DNA from: Chryseobacterium sp. MEBOG06 | GTDB taxonomy: Bacteria > Bacteroidota > Bacteroidia > Flavobacteriales > Weeksellaceae | Length of the DNA: 64,000 bases | NCBI RefSeq assembly: GCF_021869765.1 | Contig: NZ_CP084580.1 | Coordinates: 1,364,001 to 1,428,000, forward strand | Reading direction: 5' to 3' | Shown: positions 63,119-64,000 of the stretch, one piece after another | Numbering within the stretch: the first letter of the stretch is position 1 | Layout of the letters: every line of letters begins with the position of its first letter | Made by a program: the position numbers and the translations under genes | Notes under the pieces: model-generated | Told to the model about the DNA's origin: nothing | The model's input: only the letters and a program-made list of their open reading frames with translations | Databases searched by the model: none

Positions 63119-64000
63119 TTAATTGGTGTTTTTTACAAGTTCAAGGAATTGAGATTCAAGAGACATTTTTTTCTTTGTTAAATGAGATAGAAAAATCCCT
63201 TTTTCTGCTAGTTTTTGATTCAAGGCTGAAGCTGAAATCGATGCATCATCACGTATCTGGGCTTTTATCAGATCTCCTGTCTGGTTAATAGATGTAAACC
63301 ATTGAAGTTCATTCAAGGTGCTTAAAAGCAATGCATTATTGTCTGCTTTTAATTCAAAATATCCATTATTCGCGGTCATTTCGTCCACTCTTCCACAATA
63401 AATTGAGTTTCCTTCTTTTAATACAATAACATGGCTGCATATTTTCTCAATTTCATCAAGAAGGTGGCTTGCAATGATAATCGTAATCCCTTGTTTAGCA
63501 ATATTGTTGATGATGTCACGGATCTGGATAATTCCTTCAGGATCCAGCCCGTTTGTTGGTTCATCTAAAATTAAGACTTCAGGATTGTTCAACAGGGCAG
63601 AAGCAATAGCAAGTCGCTGTTTCATCCCCAGAGAATAAGTTTTGAAGGTATCTTTTCTTCTTTCATACAGATTAACGACTTTCAGCACTTCTTCAATCCT
63701 GGAATAAGAAACACTTTTAATTTCAGCAACGATTTTAAGGTTGGTTTCAGCACTTAAATAAGGATAGAAGTTGGGCTGTTCAATAATTGCTCCGATTCTT
63801 TTTAACGTTTCAGGATCTGTTCCTTTTTTGCCAAACCAAAACCAATCTCCACTGGTAGGATTGATTGTGGAAAGAAGCATCCCGAAGGTTGTGGATTTTC
63901 CGCTGCCATTGGGACCCAGAAGTCCGTAGACATTCCCTTTTTCTACGTCAAAAGAAATATTATTGACAACCACTCTTTTGAATTTTTTTGTCAGATTCTT
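63119..64000 (-). CDS. ABC transporter ATP-binding protein, 5'-truncated by window edge
   Basis: The frame is open to base 64000 (K N L T K K F K R before the first internal start), so the N-terminus is missing; at least 293 codons are seen. Walker A GLLGPNGSGKST, Q-loop region AIIEQPNFYPYLSA, signature YSLGMKQRL, Walker B LILDEPTNGLD and switch IIIASHLLDEI are all present. C-terminal residues 205-284 form the DrrA/CcmA-type extension. Partner permease gene follows 2 bp downstream. Confidence 0.92.
   Translation of the reverse strand, partial: KNLTKKFKRVVVNNISFDVEKGNVYGLLGPNGSGKSTTFGMLLSTINPTSGDWFWFGKKGTDPETLKRIGAIIEQPNFYPYLSAETNLKIVAEIKSVSYSRIEEVLKVVNLYERRKDTFKTYSLGMKQRLAIASALLNNPEVLILDEPTNGLDPEGIIQIRDIINNIAKQGITIIIASHLLDEIEKICSHVIVLKEGNSIYCGRVDEMTANNGYFELKADNNALLLSTLNELQWFTSINQTGDLIKAQIRDDASISASALNQKLAEKGIFLSHLTKKKMSLESQFLELVKNTN

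Overview
The window looks like chromosomal DNA of a Flavobacteriia member, most likely Chryseobacterium or a close Weeksellaceae relative. The reasons are low GC, promoters of the Bacteroidota type (TTG, about 20 nt, TAnnTTTG), no Shine-Dalgarno tracts, type IX secretion C-terminal domains, GLPGLI, DUF1501/DUF1800, DUF5686 and BT_3928-type proteins, and a flavobacterial-style DNA primase lacking zinc-finger cysteines. It is mostly a core/housekeeping region with a few accessory islands; no tRNA, rRNA, CRISPR array, phage or intact transposon was seen.

Layout. 1-2.5 kb: a partial RtcB-type RNA ligase diverges from a HopJ-family gene and a WYL regulator. 2.5-5.2 kb: DUF1501/DUF1800 pair. 5.6-12.6 kb: a small barrel-like protein, glucokinase, two YceI proteins, an alpha/beta hydrolase, an ammonium transporter and L-serine ammonia-lyase. 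12.6-16.3 kb: serine hydrolase, a membrane protein/DUF2089 pair and prephenate dehydrogenase preceded by a Tyr-codon leader peptide and terminator. 16.4-21.6 kb: gene-poor accessory island with a SUFU-domain protein, two paralogous exported 'VGINT' proteins, and five copies of a 25-26 bp palindrome placed at a fixed distance from promoters. 22-28.4 kb: cation/proton antiporter, LytS/LytTR two-component pair, alanine dehydrogenase-like protein, tsaE. 28.6-33.3 kb: two GLPGLI proteins, dnaG, clpP. 33.4-37.7 kb: three T9SS-sorted surface proteins behind two cobalamin riboswitches. 38-43.9 kb: phytase-like lipoprotein, tpiA gene cluster, folP. 43.9-51.6 kb: ilvE-D-B-N-C-A operon behind two tandem attenuator-like leaders. 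51.6-58.6 kb: M28 peptidase, DUF5686 protein, alaS. 59-61.5 kb: ECF sigma/anti-sigma/DUF417/MsrAB operon. 61.5-64 kb: membrane protein and ABC transporter, the ATPase cut by the window edge.

Most interesting points: (1) the ilv operon starts with two consecutive leader-peptide attenuators, one Ile/Val-rich and one Leu/Val/Ile-rich, each with a stretch at the end of the peptide reading frame that can pre-empt the terminator; a similar but weaker arrangement with three Tyr codons precedes tyrA. (2) A repeated regulatory module (palindrome, 8 nt, TTG, 20 nt, TAnnTTTG) drives both VGINT paralogues and a candidate noncoding RNA; one palindrome copy also serves as that RNA's terminator. (3) A duplicated cobalamin-riboswitch/T9SS surface protein locus suggests a T9SS-based corrinoid capture system. 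All function calls come from reading the sequence and recalled family knowledge; no database search was made.
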